A DNA stretch of 64,000 nt from Zunongwangia endophytica (GTDB lineage Bacteria > Bacteroidota > Bacteroidia > Flavobacteriales > Flavobacteriaceae), in the NCBI RefSeq assembly GCF_030409505.1, contig NZ_JAUFPZ010000002.1, forward strand, positions 1,302,001 through 1,366,000, given 5' to 3'. This document shows, one piece after another, positions 62,377-64,000 of this stretch. A model generated the notes under the pieces. That model saw only the letters and a list, made by a program, of their open reading frames with translations, was not told the origin of the DNA and searched no databases. How positions within the stretch are numbered: the first letter of the stretch is position 1; the number at the start of each line of letters is the position of its first letter. A program made the translations under genes and the position numbers.

Positions 62377-64000
62377 TTATTTTAGCTGAAATTGGATCTT
62401 TTTTAGCGCTTTTTTTCCTAATTCTTCATTTCTTTTCAACGGACTGCTGCCACCTATATAAATTTCAAAGGCTCCTTTTTCTAGTTTTTCCTTTCCGTTG
62501 TCATCAATAAAATGCAACATTTCAGGAGTAATCTCAAAAGTCAGTTCTTTTGATTCTCCTTTTTTAAGATAAATATTTTTAAAAGCTACCAGTTCAAAAT
62601 TAGGCACACGAGAAGAAGCTTTTACATCCTTTAAGTACACCTGCACCGCTTCATCGGCTTCAAAATCACCAGTATTTGTTACACTAACACGAGCTTCTAC
62701 TGATTCTTTTTTCTTTATTTTATCCTTAGATAATTTTATTTCAGAATACTCAAAATCGGTATAACTTAATCCGTATCCAAAGGGATACATTGGTGCTTTA
62801 TCCATATATTTATAAGTCCTACCTTCCATGGTATAATCTTCGTAGGCAGGAATATCTTCAATATTCATTGGGAAAGTGATCGGTAATCTACCTGAAGGTG
62901 AATTTTTACCGAATATGATATCGGCAACAGCGTTACCACCTTCTTCACCGGGATACCAAACAAGTAATACCGCATCGGCAAGTTTATGTACTTCAACTAA
63001 GTTCATCGGGCTACCACCGGTTACAATTGCAATTACCGGATGATCCTCTGCCGCCTCACTAACTTTTTGCAAATAATCGATCTGATTTTGCGGTAAGTTA
63101 TAATCCATGCGATCACCAAAAGTTGGAGAAGCAATAGACTCTCCTTCTTCACCTTCCAGTAGTCCGGAAATTCCCATCACTACAAACGTAGCATCGCTAT
63201 TACCAGCATTTGGAGAAGCCCAATCTTGCGGGTTTTCATTAGGAATATTAAGCCTTGTTCCCATTCTGTATTGCAATTGACTTTCAGGCTTTATAGCCTT
63301 TGCAATACCTTCTAAAACAGTAACCATATCTGTACTTACTCCGTGATAATTACCCAATAAAACTTCGATATTCGTAGCGTTTGGTCCTGTTATAAAGTAT
63401 TTTGAAAGATTATTCTTTAATGGAAGAACTCCGTCATTTTTAAGAAGAACGATAGACTTTCTGGCCGTTTCTCTTGCTAAAGCTCTATGTTCTTTACTAT
63501 TCATCACCCCAACACCAATTTTATTATATGGGTTGCTTTCTTCAGGATCAAACAAACCTAATTTAAATCGAGTTTCTAATAGTTTATGCAAACGCTTATC
63601 AACCAATTTTTCTGAAACTAAACCATCTTCTACCGCTTTAGCTAAAAAATTATAAGTATCTCCACAATTTAATTCTACGCCCACCTCTAAGGCTAAAGCA
63701 GCAGCAGCTTCTGGTGATTCTACGGTATCATGACCATTTACAAAATCCTGCAATGCCCAGCAATCACTAACTACATGACCATTAAAACCCCATTTATCTC
63801 TTAAAATATCATCTATTAAACGATTATTTGCACAACAAGGTTCTCCATTAGTGCTATTGTAAGCACACATTATGGTTTCTACATTGGCATCAACTAAAGT
63901 TTTAAAAGCCGGCAAATATGTTTCCCAAAGATCTTTTTCGCTTACATCTGCATTAAATTCATGTCGTAACTTTTCTGGACCACTGTGTACTGCATAATGT
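62377..64000 (-). CDS. GH3 beta-xylosidase/beta-glucosidase, partial (5' end outside window)
   Basis: The C-terminal 540 residues of a GH3 enzyme; the frame stays open to the window edge (HYAVHSGPEKLRHEF precedes the visible part). The nucleophile Asp is in HVVSDCWALQDF. The second domain follows directly without the PA14 insert present in the other GH3 (40937-43552): SNATFVVMGISGLLEGEEGE and DAVLLVWYPGEEGGNAVADI. A fibronectin-like domain ends the protein. It closely resembles bacterial xylosidase GH3 proteins and is probably translated from the same message as uxaC. Its upstream neighbours, perhaps GH67 or GH115, are not visible. Confidence 0.92.
   Translation of the reverse strand, partial: HYAVHSGPEKLRHEFNADVSEKDLWETYLPAFKTLVDANVETIMCAYNSTNGEPCCANNRLIDDILRDKWGFNGHVVSDCWALQDFVNGHDTVESPEAAAALALEVGVELNCGDTYNFLAKAVEDGLVSEKLVDKRLHKLLETRFKLGLFDPEESNPYNKIGVGVMNSKEHRALARETARKSIVLLKNDGVLPLKNNLSKYFITGPNATNIEVLLGNYHGVSTDMVTVLEGIAKAIKPESQLQYRMGTRLNIPNENPQDWASPNAGNSDATFVVMGISGLLEGEEGESIASPTFGDRMDYNLPQNQIDYLQKVSEAAEDHPVIAIVTGGSPMNLVEVHKLADAVLLVWYPGEEGGNAVADIIFGKNSPSGRLPITFPMNIEDIPAYEDYTMEGRTYKYMDKAPMYPFGYGLSYTDFEYSEIKLSKDKIKKKESVEARVSVTNTGDFEADEAVQVYLKDVKASSRVPNFELVAFKNIYLKKGESKELTFEITPEMLHFIDDNGKEKLEKGAFEIYIGGSSPLKRNEELGKKALKKIQFQLK

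Overview
The window is an AT-rich stretch of a Bacteroidota chromosome. SusC/SusD pairs, a hybrid two-component sensor, Flavobacteriia-type lipoproteins and the enzyme set point to a marine or saline Flavobacteriaceae member (a Zunongwangia/Salegentibacter/Gramella-like genus is my inference, not proven). Almost the whole window is devoted to xylan and arabino-glucuronoxylan use. I saw no rRNA, tRNA, CRISPR array, transposase or integrase.

Layout. (1) 1-1032, plus strand: C-terminal part of a hybrid two-component system (HTCS) regulator. (2) 1465-21681, minus strand: a xylan utilisation locus with the core order known as XUS (xusA-xusB-xusC-xusD-xusE-xyn10C), followed downstream by a second GH10 xylanase, a CE15 glucuronoyl esterase, a GH43 and a GH8 exo-oligoxylanase. 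Between these lie at least four decayed genes (three GH43 relics and a GH95 stub). (3) 21682-23315: a 1.6 kb spacer holding a regulatory site. (4) 23316-46004, minus strand: a twelve-gene operon of side-chain enzymes (GH95, GH3, a CE6-CE1-CE1 triple esterase, two CE1, four GH43, two GH97, GH127/146). (5) 46374-56816, minus strand: a third SusC/SusD pair, then a GDSL esterase, aldose 1-epimerase, CE20-like esterase and GH43. (6) 57112-58149, plus strand: a LacI-type regulator. (7) 58189-64000, minus strand: GH3 - uronate isomerase - three-subunit TRAP transporter.

How it works together (inference from families). Surface xylanase Xyn10C and SusC/D pairs capture and import xylan fragments. Periplasmic GH10, GH8, GH43, GH3, GH95, GH97, GH127 and esterases strip arabinose, galactose or L-galactose, acetyl, feruloyl and glucuronoyl decorations and cut the chain to xylose. 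Uronic acid is taken through the TRAP system to uronate isomerase. Regulation appears split. A 31-bp direct-repeat element occurs before both xusA and the GH95 operon, 27/31 identical, and is the likely operator of the HTCS. LacI-type palindromes lie before the third SusC and in the divergent lacI/GH43 region.

Most notable points for follow-up: the shared 31-bp operator; a candidate transcription attenuator with mutually exclusive RNA helices between the two GH10 genes; the cluster of eroded hydrolase genes; a tandem GH43-GH97 duplication; the triple-domain esterase; and a TRAP/uronate module with an apparently lipid-anchored substrate-binding protein.
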